Of a stretch of 64,000 nt of DNA, positions 32,373-41,743 are shown one piece after another; the stretch's first letter is position 1; every line of letters starts with the position of its first letter. Under the pieces are notes generated by a model. That model saw only the letters and a program-made list of their open reading frames with translations, was not told the DNA's origin and searched no databases. The stretch covers positions 1 through 64,000 of the forward strand of contig DATJOK010000071.1 of NCBI GenBank assembly GCA_035507155.1, given 5' to 3'. The stretch comes from DASZHJ01 sp035507155. Its GTDB lineage: Bacteria; Pseudomonadota; Alphaproteobacteria; ATCC43930; CGMCC-115725. The position numbers and the translations under genes were made by a program.

Positions 32373-33588
32373 AGGGTGTGGCCGACGCGCGGAGCGCCGC
32401 GCTGTAGACGGCGCTGGTTCGCAGAGCGATCTCATGCCAGCTCGGAATGCCGGCGACCAAGGTGCTGATCCCTTGGGAAAGCCGGTGGCGGATCGCCGGT
32501 TCCCGGACGAGGCGTGCCATGGCGGCGCTCAGCGCCGCCGGATCAGCCGGCGGCACCAGCAGGGCGTGGCGGCCATTCTCCAGGAGCTCGGCAAAGCCGC
32601 CGATATTGGAGGCGATGACCGGCCGCGTCGCGCGCAGTCCCGTCATCAGCACGCCGCTCATGTCGATCTCGCGATAGGGGAAGAGCAGGATGTCCGCGCG
32701 CGCCATCAGGCTGGCGAGCTCGTTGTCCGCGACGAAGCGGAAATCGAAACGGAGGCAGTCGCCGAGCCCGCTTGCCGCCTGCACGAGCGGCGCCACGTCC
32801 ATATAGGGCTTTCCCACCACATCGACCCGGCAGCGCGCGCGATCCTCCGGCGCCATCTGTCTCATCGCCTCGATGACAACATCGACGCCCTTGTAGGGCT
32901 TGACCTTGCCGAAGAGCAGGAAGCGCAGCGCGGCTCCCGTGTGCTCGGCCGGCGGTGGGGCGGGTGCCGCATCCTCGTCATGAAGGAAGCCGTGAGCGAT
33001 CTTGGCCAGGCGATCCTCGGCGACGCCGTAGTCCAGCAACCGCCGGCGTGCCTGCTCGGTGTGCACGATCACGCGATCGAAGCGGCGCAGGATCGCGGTC
33101 GCGCCCAGATTCTGCAACGCCGAGCCCGGATTGGCGTTGAAGGGACGCGAATCGTGGGCCGTCAGCACCAGCGGCGCGATCCGGCGCAGCGGATCTATGA
33201 AGGCGCGATCGACCGCCGGAAGCGGCAGCCACTGGAAGTGGATGATGTCGGGCGGATCCTGCCGCAGCGCCCCCAGCAGCCGACGCATGGCTCGCGCGTG
33301 CAGCGCGCCCTTGGCGATCTTGGTGAGCGGTGCCGGCCAGCGCTCGAGGCCCCAGCGGACCACCTCTGGATAGAAAATCTGCCGCAGGGTCTCGATGCCT
33401 GGCGCGGTCTCGCCCGTCCCCAGCGCCTTGCCGTAGAAAGTGACCGCGTGGCCGACCTCCGCGAGCGCCGTCGCGAGCTTGGCATCATAGGGAAGAGTGA
33501 AGAGCGAGGGATCGATGAGGGCGAGCTTCAGCGGCTGCACCGCCACTGCATCGGCGGCAGCGGGCGCCGGGTTCGGCTGCGCGCTCAC
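32347..33588 (-). CDS. glycosyltransferase family 4-like (GT-B fold)
   Basis: 413 residues. The C-terminal domain shows FGKVKPYKGVDVVIEAM and the donor-binding stretch DILLFPYREIDMSGVL followed by ATRPVIASNIGGFAELL, as in GT1/GT4 transferases. The N-terminal domain has DIIHFQWLP. No membrane segment is seen, so it acts at the cytoplasmic face. Its ATG overlaps the stop of the neighbouring transferase by 4 bases, forming a two-gene unit. Its 3' end overlaps the wza-like gene on the other strand. Confidence 0.87.
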   Translation of the reverse strand: MSAQPNPAPAAADAVAVQPLKLALIDPSLFTLPYDAKLATALAEVGHAVTFYGKALGTGETAPGIETLRQIFYPEVVRWGLERWPAPLTKIAKGALHARAMRRLLGALRQDPPDIIHFQWLPLPAVDRAFIDPLRRIAPLVLTAHDSRPFNANPGSALQNLGATAILRRFDRVIVHTEQARRRLLDYGVAEDRLAKIAHGFLHDEDAAPAPPPAEHTGAALRFLLFGKVKPYKGVDVVIEAMRQMAPEDRARCRVDVVGKPYMDVAPLVQAASGLGDCLRFDFRFVADNELASLMARADILLFPYREIDMSGVLMTGLRATRPVIASNIGGFAELLENGRHALLVPPADPAALSAAMARLVREPAIRHRLSQGISTLVAGIPSWHEIALRTSAVYSAALRASATPSRSSVAGP

Positions 33589-34445
33589 GGCTTCGGCCCG
33601 GCGCCGTACCGGATCATCGTCTCGAAGCTCTGGCCGCCGGTGCGCTGGATGGCGTAGCTCGTCCGCTTAGCGGGACCAGCCAGGTGGAGCGCCGAGACGG
33701 TTCGGTAGGGTGCGTAGGGCTCGCAGAACGTGCCCACTTCGTCGTTCCACATCGGCACGCCGCGATCGCAGATCCAGTTGGCGTTCGCAGGCAGGACCGC
33801 GGTCTCCAGCCGATGCTGGTAGATCGCCTGGTTGAGGGCGAATTGATCATGCGGCGTGAGGCGGCCGGTGCGCTCGATGGCCGCGCGATAGCATTCCGCC
33901 CAGGCGCGCCAATGCGGCGCGTCGCGCGCGATGGCGAATATCCCGGCATTGAGGTGCGGCCGGCTCAGCAGCCAGGTGCCGCGGGCGGCTCCGTAGCCCA
34001 GCACGAAATGCTTCGCGGTCCAGAGGAAGAGCCAGAGCTGGAAGCGGTAGGCGCTCTCGGCCTCGTGAGCGATCGCCATGCCTTTGGCGGCGGCGCCCTC
34101 GATCATGCCGAGGATGGCATCCGGCGACTGCAGCCAGACGTCGGAATCGATCCAGAGATAGAGATCGAAGCCGGGCAGATAATCCGGCAGGAACGGCCGC
34201 ACCAGAAACGCGAGTTGCAGCGGATTGGTCTTCGCCGCAGAGAGATCGAAATGCGGTCGCGGGGTCAGGATGCGATCGGTATAGGTCCTGAGCCACTGGA
34301 CGTGATCCGGCGCCAAGCCGAGATCGAAGCAGGCAAGCTCGAGCGCCGGCAGGCCCGGTTGGCTCTGCATCGAGACGATCATGTCGCGCAGGAGCGGAAA
34401 ATAGTTCGCGTCGGCGGATGTGACGGCGACGATTCTGGTCGTCAC
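33585..34445 (-). CDS. putative glycosyltransferase (GT-A, DxD type)
   Basis: 286 residues from a GTG start at 34445. The N-terminus RIVAVTSADANYFPLL and the acidic LYLWIDSDVWL (DSD motif for metal and nucleotide sugar) fit GT8-like or related capsular transferases. HLNAGIFAIARD and TPHDQFALNQAIYQ are also common in that group. No known subfamily is certain. It is upstream of and coupled to the GT4-like gene. Confidence 0.75.
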   Translation of the reverse strand: MTTRIVAVTSADANYFPLLRDMIVSMQSQPGLPALELACFDLGLAPDHVQWLRTYTDRILTPRPHFDLSAAKTNPLQLAFLVRPFLPDYLPGFDLYLWIDSDVWLQSPDAILGMIEGAAAKGMAIAHEAESAYRFQLWLFLWTAKHFVLGYGAARGTWLLSRPHLNAGIFAIARDAPHWRAWAECYRAAIERTGRLTPHDQFALNQAIYQHRLETAVLPANANWICDRGVPMWNDEVGTFCEPYAPYRTVSALHLAGPAKRTSYAIQRTGGQSFETMIRYGAGPKP

Positions 34446-34675
34446 GCAGATGCCTCGGCCGGTTGTGGAGGAACTCGCGAGGCAGGATCAGAGAGGGGGG
34501 CGCGGCAAATCACAAGGAGCAAAAAGTCGGCCTGCGCGCATCACAGATTTGACACGGCGTATCGATTGACACTCTGCGCCGACGCGGCGTGAGAATGCGC
34601 GGCCGCCTGCGCGCCGCGCCGGAACAGAAATGCCACGCGCTTGAAGCGATGTCTCCCGCTACATCAGGATCGATG

Positions 34676-35632
34676 ATGCCGCGCGTCTCCGTTCTCATGC
34701 CGGTCTTCAACGGCGGTGCCTATCTCGAACTGGCGATCGCGAGCGTGCTGGCGCAGAGCCTTGCCGATTTCGAGCTGGTGGTGGTGGATGACGGCTCGAC
34801 CGATCGCTCGCCGGAGACCATAGAGGCGTTCGCCGCCCGCGACGAGCGCGTCCGGCTGCTGCGCAAGCCCAATTCGGGGATCAGCGATACCCTCAACCAC
34901 GGACTCGCGGAGGCGCGCGGCGACTGGATCGCGCGGCTCGACGCTGACGACATCATGCTGCCGGAGCGGCTCGCACGGCAGCTCGCTTTCCTCAGGGACA
35001 ATCCGGACGTGGTCGCTGTCGGCTCCTACTATGACCTCATCAACGGTGCCGGCGAGCGGCGCATCACCCGCTATCCGCTGCCACGCACCCGCGACGAGCT
35101 CACGCGGTATCTGGACGCGCGCGAGCCGCTGACCTTCACCCATCCCACCATGACCTATCGCCGGGATCTCGCGCTTCGGCTTGGCGGGTACCGACGGGAG
35201 CTCGAGCCCTGCGAGGATGCGGACCTCTTCGCACGCATGCTTGCCGCAGGCGGGACGATCCTCGTGCAGCCCGAGATCCTCACCCTTTACCGCGTCCACA
35301 GCGGCTCGATTTCCCATCGCAAGACCCGCGAGATGTTCACCAAGCTGCGCTTCGTGTTTCACAATTTCTACGCCGCGCGCGAAGGCCGGCCGCCGATCAC
35401 TTACGACGAGTTCCTGATTTATCGGCGGCGTCTCTCGCTCACTGCGCGGCTGCGCACCACCCGGGACTACATCTCCGAGGTGCTTTACCGAAGCGCCACG
35501 GCAGCCCAGGTCGATGGGCGTCAGATGCGGGCGGGTCTCTCCCTCGCCGGTGCCGCCCTGCTGAAGCCACGGAAGGCGATCAGGCGCGCGCTCCGCAATC
35601 TGCCGCTGCGCATCGCGGGCGCGCCCGGATGA
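34676..35632 (+). CDS. glycosyltransferase family 2
   Basis: 318 residues from the ATG at 34676, chosen because AGGAT lies 6 bases upstream and the protein then starts MPRVSVLMPVFNGG, the normal N-terminus of the family. Longer starts at 34649 and 34589 are possible. Motifs: VVVDDGSTDRSPE, ARLDADDIMLPERLARQ (DADD), TFTHPTMTYRR and LEPCEDADLFARM. It is soluble. Two TTGACAC elements 17 bases apart (34549 and 34566) stand in the upstream gap and may belong to its promoter. Confidence 0.88.
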   Translation: MPRVSVLMPVFNGGAYLELAIASVLAQSLADFELVVVDDGSTDRSPETIEAFAARDERVRLLRKPNSGISDTLNHGLAEARGDWIARLDADDIMLPERLARQLAFLRDNPDVVAVGSYYDLINGAGERRITRYPLPRTRDELTRYLDAREPLTFTHPTMTYRRDLALRLGGYRRELEPCEDADLFARMLAAGGTILVQPEILTLYRVHSGSISHRKTREMFTKLRFVFHNFYAAREGRPPITYDEFLIYRRRLSLTARLRTTRDYISEVLYRSATAAQVDGRQMRAGLSLAGAALLKPRKAIRRALRNLPLRIAGAPG

Positions 35633-35682
35633 GCGTGTCTGCGTCCGCGCGCGACCGATTCCCGGGCTTCAGGAGCTGAACG

Positions 35683-36861
35683 ATGGCACATTCCGTCCGC
35701 CTGGCGCCCTCCCAGGTCGACTATCTCAACATCGTGCGGGCGGCGGCGGCGCAGATCGTGCTGTTCGGTCATGCCTCCCACTATTATTTCAATCGTGGCT
35801 TCCTGGCCTCGGGACGGCTCGAGACCTTTGGCGTGCTGGTGTTCTTCCTGCTGTCGGGGTTCCTGATCTGTACCAGCGTGCTGCAGAAATGGGAGCGGAC
35901 GGACTACCGCTTCGAGCATTATGTCATCGACCGCTTCTGCCGGATCTTCTCCGCCTACGTGCCGGCGCTGATCTTCGTCGCAGCGGTGGACGGTCTGATA
36001 TGGACAGACCGCGCCTACCCCTACGGCGACAGCTACACGCTGGGTACCTGGTTCGGCAATCTCGCCATGCTGCAGGACTATCCGATTTTCCAGGTGCTGC
36101 GCCGTCTCGGCGTGCCGGAACAGTCCTGGTTCATCCGCCCCTTCGGCTCCGGACGGCCGTTCTGGACGGTTGCGATCGAGTGGTGGATCTACCTGTTCTT
36201 CGGCTATATCGCCTTCTTCTCACTGCGTGGCCGGCCGATCACGCTGAAGAGTCTGGCGATCCTCGCCGTGCTGGGAGTGATCCCGCTCTACAACGCCATG
36301 GGCGGCGTCGGCGACTGTCTGAGCTTCATCTGGGCGCTGGGCGCGGCCGTCGCGGTCGCCCGGCATCGGCTCTATCGATGGGCGGCGGCACGGAACCTCG
36401 CCCTGGAGGGCCGGCGGCTGGCGCTGCTGAGCGGCTTGGCGATCGCGGTCTCCGCCGCGCTGCTCGGCGGCCGCGTCTTCGTAACCGGCTTTCGGGTCTA
36501 TGACCTGCAATTCGCGATCTTCACCGGCGGCATCCTCTTCGGACTCCTGTTTCTGCTGGGCTTCGCGCCGGTCAAGCTGCCCTCACTGCTGAGGCGTGCG
36601 ATCGATTTTTTCGCCGACTACAGCTATTCCCTCTACCTCATCCACTTCACGATCCTGATCTGGTTCGCCGTGCGCCATCCGAGCGTCGAGCTCAGAGATC
36701 CGACGATGTTCGTGACCGTTCTGGTGGTCGCCAACCTCGCGGCGATGCTGTTCTGGTTCGTGTTCGAGCGCCACTATCCGGCTCTGGCCAGCAGCGCCAA
36801 GGCGGCGCTCGACCGACGCCGGCTGCGTGTCGCGGCCGGACCGCCGGCAGCTGCGGAGTGA
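35683..36861 (+). CDS. acyltransferase family 3 (OafA/ExoZ-like) membrane protein
   Basis: 392 residues with about ten membrane helices, preceded by CAGGAGC before the ATG. The conserved histidine of the family is in LFGHASHYYF near residue 28, and VFFLLSGFLICTSVL follows. Late helices carry SYSLYLIHFTILIWF. Members acetylate or succinylate sugars of exopolysaccharide or O-antigen. It is 50 bases after the GT2 gene and probably in the same operon. The acyl group is unknown. Confidence 0.88.
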   Translation: MAHSVRLAPSQVDYLNIVRAAAAQIVLFGHASHYYFNRGFLASGRLETFGVLVFFLLSGFLICTSVLQKWERTDYRFEHYVIDRFCRIFSAYVPALIFVAAVDGLIWTDRAYPYGDSYTLGTWFGNLAMLQDYPIFQVLRRLGVPEQSWFIRPFGSGRPFWTVAIEWWIYLFFGYIAFFSLRGRPITLKSLAILAVLGVIPLYNAMGGVGDCLSFIWALGAAVAVARHRLYRWAAARNLALEGRRLALLSGLAIAVSAALLGGRVFVTGFRVYDLQFAIFTGGILFGLLFLLGFAPVKLPSLLRRAIDFFADYSYSLYLIHFTILIWFAVRHPSVELRDPTMFVTVLVVANLAAMLFWFVFERHYPALASSAKAALDRRRLRVAAGPPAAAE

Positions 36862-36868
36862 GGCGGTT

Positions 36869-38149
36869 CTAGAAGGTGCCGCTCGCGTACTCGCCGAGCC
36901 GCCTGTGGGCTTCCTGGGTGATGCCGACCGGGCTGGTATTCGGGAAGACCACCAGCACCAGCATCAGTGTCTGGATGCGGGCGTCGACGAGGTTGCCGCC
37001 GAGAATGAGGTAATTGAGGAACATCGCTCCGCTCAGCCAATAGGAGCGCGCATTGACGAAGATGCAATAACAGACGAAGGCGACGAACGGCACCGTCCCC
37101 ACCACCCCGTATTCGAAGAACAGCTTGCCCCAGGTGGGATCGTGCACCTCGTATTCCAGCTGATTGAAGAACAGCTCGATGGCACCGGGCCCGAGGCCGA
37201 AGAGCGTGGTCTGCACGTGCGGAAAGATGAAATCGTGGAACAGGTAGAAGGGCGAGAGGAAGCGGGCGAAAGCGCTCGAGCGGTCCGAGCTGAAATCCCG
37301 CACACGATCCATCAGCGCCGTGAGGTGAAGCGAGTCCGAGAACACCGCCAGCGCGAAGGCGCCGGCCACGGCAAGCAGCACCAGACGCCCGTGGCCGCGG
37401 TGCACGAGCAGCGCCGGCACGAAGATCACGAACAGGATCAGGCCGGTGCCGGAATAGGCGAGCAGCATGGCGAGGCCCAGCACGGCCATGCGCCAGGACG
37501 GCTGGAAGAAGGCGAATTCCACGATGATCGCCAGAGCCATCAGCTGCGAGAAGGCGGAGGGCTCCACCAGGAAGAAGCCGTTGGCCTTGTTGAGATCGCC
37601 GATCCCCATGGGGATCACATAGTTGAAGCCGTGGCTCAGGATGGCATCGGGGAGCAGGCCCTCGAAGGTGAACAGCGTCTCGCCGTGGATCGCGAATTGC
37701 CCAACAAACTGGCAGATGCCGGCGATCGCGATGAGGAAGGCGAGGAACCGGAACACGCGCAGCGTGACCTCGAAGTGGCCGTCGCCGTCCCGCAGCACGA
37801 AGAGAAAGGCCGTGTAGAGGCACACCAGGAGCGCGAAAGACGCCACGGAATTCCTGGCGCCGGCGCCCAGCATCGCGGACAGCAGCATGGCGGCGATCGC
37901 CAGGCAGAAGAGGCCGACCCTGATGGGATTCAACCGCAGTTCGCCGGTGACCGCCAGCACCGCGACGCTGATCAGGCTGATCACCACCGTCGCCGAAAGC
38001 TCGCGCTGACCGAAGGTAAGGGCGAAGCGCGGCAGGATCAGCGCGCCGACCAACATCGCCGTGAGCATCACCGGCGTCACGGCAAAGGAGAACGCGCCCG
38101 CGCGCTCCGGCCGCAAAAAAGACACGCTTGAGCCTTGCATCTCGGTCAT
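36869..38149 (-). CDS. O-antigen/exopolysaccharide polymerase (Wzy-like)
   Basis: 426 residues with about ten to eleven hydrophobic helices and a large periplasmic loop between residues about 275 and 340. Wzy proteins have little sequence conservation; the call rests on topology, length and the position in a wzx/wzc locus. LFGLGPGAIELFFNQ and FEYGVVGTVPFVAF match the O-antigen-ligase/polymerase pattern (GxGxG and later helix). It is divergent from the co-polymerase gene. Confidence 0.75.
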   Translation of the reverse strand: MTEMQGSSVSFLRPERAGAFSFAVTPVMLTAMLVGALILPRFALTFGQRELSATVVISLISVAVLAVTGELRLNPIRVGLFCLAIAAMLLSAMLGAGARNSVASFALLVCLYTAFLFVLRDGDGHFEVTLRVFRFLAFLIAIAGICQFVGQFAIHGETLFTFEGLLPDAILSHGFNYVIPMGIGDLNKANGFFLVEPSAFSQLMALAIIVEFAFFQPSWRMAVLGLAMLLAYSGTGLILFVIFVPALLVHRGHGRLVLLAVAGAFALAVFSDSLHLTALMDRVRDFSSDRSSAFARFLSPFYLFHDFIFPHVQTTLFGLGPGAIELFFNQLEYEVHDPTWGKLFFEYGVVGTVPFVAFVCYCIFVNARSYWLSGAMFLNYLILGGNLVDARIQTLMLVLVVFPNTSPVGITQEAHRRLGEYASGTF

Positions 38150-38253
38150 ACAAATCTCTTATTGCATTGCGGCACGCGGTGGGAAACAGCGCATGTGGCG
38201 CGCCGGATCGCAGTCGATCTGCCAACAAATGCACGCTGCCGGGTGCTGGGGGT

Positions 38254-38271
38254 GTGTCATCTCGCTGACAC
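38254..38271. promoter_or_regulatory. inverted repeat in the wzy/wzc divergent gap
   Basis: GTGTCA and TGACAC flank a 6-base centre, with partial extension by G and C on each side. It lies about midway in the 296-base gap (38150-38445) between the divergent wzy-like and wzc-like genes. Otherwise nothing recognisable stands in this gap. Confidence 0.3.
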
Positions 38272-38445
38272 CCGAGGCGCCGCCTCTGGCGCGACAGGAT
38301 GCCCATCACCATTCACTGCGGCGACACGGTTGACCATGCGGATGGACCGCCGAGGGTCGTCGCGGAATGCTCACGAGGCTCAGGGCATGCGCCGGCCTAA
38401 GGTCGCAGGCTCTCGGCTCTCCCGAAAAATTGAAGAGATGGCATC

Positions 38446-40689
38446 TTGGCAGTAGAAGTCATCAGAACCGACGACCTTGAGCGCCGTCGCATCAGTCGTG
38501 GGCCATTGCCGCCCGACGTGATCGAGGCGAGGCCTGTCGCGGTGCCGGTGATGACGCCGACGCCGCGCTCGGTGACGCTCTCCGACCTCGTGCGAACGCT
38601 GTGGCGCCGTCGCAAGCTCATTCTGGCGATCGTGCTGCCGCTGATGATCGCCGCGCTCGTCATCGTGAAGCAGGTGCCGCCCACCTACACCGCCGAGGGC
38701 GCGATGGTGATCGCGGCGCGGAAGTTCATGATCCCAGAGCTTCAGTCGGTCACGATGCCCACCGGCGATGTCGCGATCGTCCGCAGCGAGGTGGCCGTTC
38801 TGCGCTCTCGAATCCTGCTCGACGCGGTCGCCAAGAAGCTGAACCTGGACACACTGCCCGAGTTCAACCCGCTGCTGCGCGGTCCGGAGAGCTGGTGGCA
38901 CCGGCTCGATCCGCGGATCTACATCAACAAGCTTTTTGCCGAGCCGCCGACGCGCGCGCCGGACCAGTCCGAGGTCGTCAACGCCGCGGTGGAGGAAACG
39001 CTCAATCGCAATCTCGATGTCGGCAATGACACCCGCGACTACGTGGTGACCATCCACTATCGCAGCCATGACCCGGTGCTCAGCGCCAAGATCGTCAATA
39101 CGCTGATGTCGGAATATCTTCAGCAGGCGATCCAGTCGAAGATCAACGCCACCGTCGGCGCCAACTCCTCGCTTGACCGTCGCGCCAAGGAGCTCCGTCA
39201 CGACGTCGAGGACGCCGACGCGAAGGTGCAGGCCTTCAGTGCCAAGAACGGCATCCTGGACACCCGTCTCGGCACCGTGAGCTCGCAACAGCTCAACGAC
39301 CTGAATACCCAGCTCAGCAACGCCCGCTCGGACCGTGCCGCGGCCGAGGCGAAATATGCCCAGGCGCTGGCCTTGCAGCGCAGCGGCGGCACCGACGCCA
39401 CCGCCGGCGCGGTGCTGGCCTCGCCGCTCATCCAAAATCTGCAAGCCAAGGAGGTCGAGCTCGCCGCGCAGGCGCATGACATCGCCACCCGACTCGGTCC
39501 CGACCATCCGGAGCGGCAGAGCATCGAGCGGCAGCTCTCTGCCATTCGCCGCAGCATCTCCGTGGAGGTCGGCAAGGTCGTGAGCTCGCTCAAGGGCGAG
39601 GTGGAAGTGGCGCGCGCCCGCGAGCAGGCGCTGGCGCAGAAGGTCGCCCAGCTCGAGGGCAGCGCCCGCACGAGCTCCGAAGCCCAGGCGCAGCTGCAGC
39701 TGCTGAAGGATGACGCGGACGGCAAGCGGAAGATCTACAACGAGTTCCTACTGCGGCTCGCGCAGACCGCGAAGCCGGACGATCAGCAGGAACCCGATGC
39801 GCGCATCATCTCCAACGCGGCGCCGCCGATCGGGCCGTCGGGGCCGCACGTGTTCCAGATCGTGCTGCTGACCGGCATCGTCGGCACGCTTGCGAGCTTC
39901 GCCGGCGTTCTGCTGCATGCCGAGCTCGACAATGGCTACGAGAATCTCGGCGAGGTCCGCGCCAGTACCGGCCTGGTGGGGTTCGCGGCGGTCCCGCAGG
40001 TGCGCCGCCCCGGCCGGCGGCGGCTTTGGCATCGCTATGTGCTGGATCACCCGCATTCCGCCTTTGCCGAGACCCTGCGCGGCTTCCGCGCTCGGCTGCA
40101 GGCGGCCGCACGCTACCGTCCGGTGAAGACCGTGCTGATCACCTCCGCGGAGGTGGGCGAGGGCAAGACCAGCATCGCGCTCGCTTTCTCGCGCCTCACT
40201 GCCCGCGACGGCCAGCGCGTGCTGCTGATCGAATGCGACCTGCGCCGCCCGGCGCTCGGCTCCGTGCTCGCCTCTTCGAGCGCGACGGAATTCGGCGACG
40301 TCCTCTGCGGCCGCCTGCCCTGGCGCGAGAGCGTCCGGGTCGATCAGAGCAGCGGCCTGCATTATCTCGTCGCCGACCGGCCCATCAACAACGTCTCACA
40401 GATCCTTGAGGGTGACGGCCTCAGCCGCATCCTGCAGGAAGCGGCGGACGAGTACGATTTCGTGGTGGTGGATTCCCCGCCTGTGATGCGGGTGCCGGAC
40501 GCCATCCTGCTCGCGTACCAGGTCGATATCGTCGGCGTCGTGGTGTCTTGGAAGCAGACGCCGCGGCACGAGGTCGCAGAAGCGGTGCGGCGGCTCGATA
40601 TGCACGGTGACAAAATGTTCGGCCTCATTCTCAACAAGGTCGCAACCGATCACGTCTCCGACGACACGTTCCGCGGCTATGGCCGCTGA
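38446..40689 (+). CDS. polysaccharide co-polymerase and tyrosine-kinase-like protein (Wzc/ExoP)
   Basis: 747 residues from a TTG start. The Wzz domain has a membrane helix at about 57-75, a long periplasmic coiled coil (about 210-430) and a second helix near 475-495. The cytoplasmic BY-kinase-like domain has Walker A VGEGKTS (Lys574), Walker A' LLIECDLRRP and Walker B FVVVDSPP. It controls chain length and export with Wza and Wzy. The C-terminus ends TFRGYGR with one tyrosine, not the usual Tyr cluster, so autophosphorylation may be absent or reduced. Confidence 0.9.
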   Translation: MAVEVIRTDDLERRRISRGPLPPDVIEARPVAVPVMTPTPRSVTLSDLVRTLWRRRKLILAIVLPLMIAALVIVKQVPPTYTAEGAMVIAARKFMIPELQSVTMPTGDVAIVRSEVAVLRSRILLDAVAKKLNLDTLPEFNPLLRGPESWWHRLDPRIYINKLFAEPPTRAPDQSEVVNAAVEETLNRNLDVGNDTRDYVVTIHYRSHDPVLSAKIVNTLMSEYLQQAIQSKINATVGANSSLDRRAKELRHDVEDADAKVQAFSAKNGILDTRLGTVSSQQLNDLNTQLSNARSDRAAAEAKYAQALALQRSGGTDATAGAVLASPLIQNLQAKEVELAAQAHDIATRLGPDHPERQSIERQLSAIRRSISVEVGKVVSSLKGEVEVARAREQALAQKVAQLEGSARTSSEAQAQLQLLKDDADGKRKIYNEFLLRLAQTAKPDDQQEPDARIISNAAPPIGPSGPHVFQIVLLTGIVGTLASFAGVLLHAELDNGYENLGEVRASTGLVGFAAVPQVRRPGRRRLWHRYVLDHPHSAFAETLRGFRARLQAAARYRPVKTVLITSAEVGEGKTSIALAFSRLTARDGQRVLLIECDLRRPALGSVLASSSATEFGDVLCGRLPWRESVRVDQSSGLHYLVADRPINNVSQILEGDGLSRILQEAADEYDFVVVDSPPVMRVPDAILLAYQVDIVGVVVSWKQTPRHEVAEAVRRLDMHGDKMFGLILNKVATDHVSDDTFRGYGR

Positions 40690-40780
40690 TCGTCCATTTT
40701 ATGACGCTGCGCCGCAGGACGGCGTTGCGCTAGCGTGCGCCCGAACGAGCGCTGGCTGCAGCGGCCGATAGCAGGTTCTC

Positions 40781-41722
40781 ATGAATTGTGAAGCCGACAG
40801 AGCGCATGGCGGCGAGGTGACGGACGCCTCGATCATCATCTCGACACGCAACCGCGCGCCATCGCTCGCCCGTTGTCTCGAGACGGTACGGCTGATCCGC
40901 GCGGAGACGCCGTGGGAGCTCATCGTCGTCGACAACGGATCGACCGATGATACGGCGGAAGTCCTGCGCGCCTTCGCGCAGCGCTCGCGGCTCAGGGTGC
41001 GGGTGGTGAGCGAGCCGGTGCCCGGTCTGGCCCGGGCCAGGAATGCGGGCGCGCGCGTCGCCCGCGGCCAGGTGCTGATCTTCACCGACGACGATTGCTA
41101 CGTCCAATCGGATTTCATTGATCAGTATCGCCGCATCTTCAGCGATCCGGCGATCGGCTTCGCCGGCGGCCGCATCCTGCTGCACGATCGCACCGACTAT
41201 CCCCTGACGATCAACGAATCAGAGGATGAAGTGCGCTTTCCCGTCGGACGGCCGGTGCCCTGCGGCATCATCCAGGGTGCCAACATGGCGTTCCGTCGCG
41301 ACGCCCTCGAGGCGGCCGGCGGGTTCGACGAGCGGCTCGGCTCGGGCACCGCGTTTCCCGCCGAGGACTGGGACATGCTGACCAGGGTCGGTGCGCAGGG
41401 CTGGGCGGGCGGCTATTTCCCAGGACCGACGGTCTCGCATCATCACGGTCGCAAGCCGCACGAAGCCAGGACTCTGATCCGCGTCTACAACATCGGCTCG
41501 GGCGCCGTCTATCTGAAGCTGGCGATGAATCCGGAGACACGGCGGCTCTACGGGCCACACGTTCTGCGTCGGATGCTCGGCGACATGAAATTCCATCAGC
41601 TGAAGGTCGCGCAGCAGATATACGGAGCCCTGCTGTTCCTGCGCGAGCAGAGAAGGCGCCGCCTCGAGAAGGCGCCGGCCGCAGCGATCGAAGCCTCCGG
41701 ATCGTACTCGCGGCACGGCTGA
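40781..41722 (+). CDS. glycosyltransferase family 2
   Basis: 313 residues with a GT-A domain: DASIIISTRNRAPSLARCL, VVDNGSTDDTAEVL, VPGLARARNAG and the metal site FTDDDCYV. The second half shows GANMAFRRDALEAAGGFDERLG and AEDWDM, typical of GT2 transferases. No membrane helix. It is followed after 21 bases by the HAD-family gene. Confidence 0.88.
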   Translation: MNCEADRAHGGEVTDASIIISTRNRAPSLARCLETVRLIRAETPWELIVVDNGSTDDTAEVLRAFAQRSRLRVRVVSEPVPGLARARNAGARVARGQVLIFTDDDCYVQSDFIDQYRRIFSDPAIGFAGGRILLHDRTDYPLTINESEDEVRFPVGRPVPCGIIQGANMAFRRDALEAAGGFDERLGSGTAFPAEDWDMLTRVGAQGWAGGYFPGPTVSHHHGRKPHEARTLIRVYNIGSGAVYLKLAMNPETRRLYGPHVLRRMLGDMKFHQLKVAQQIYGALLFLREQRRRRLEKAPAAAIEASGSYSRHG

Positions 41723-41743
41723 TCGGCGGGTGTCGGGTCGCGC

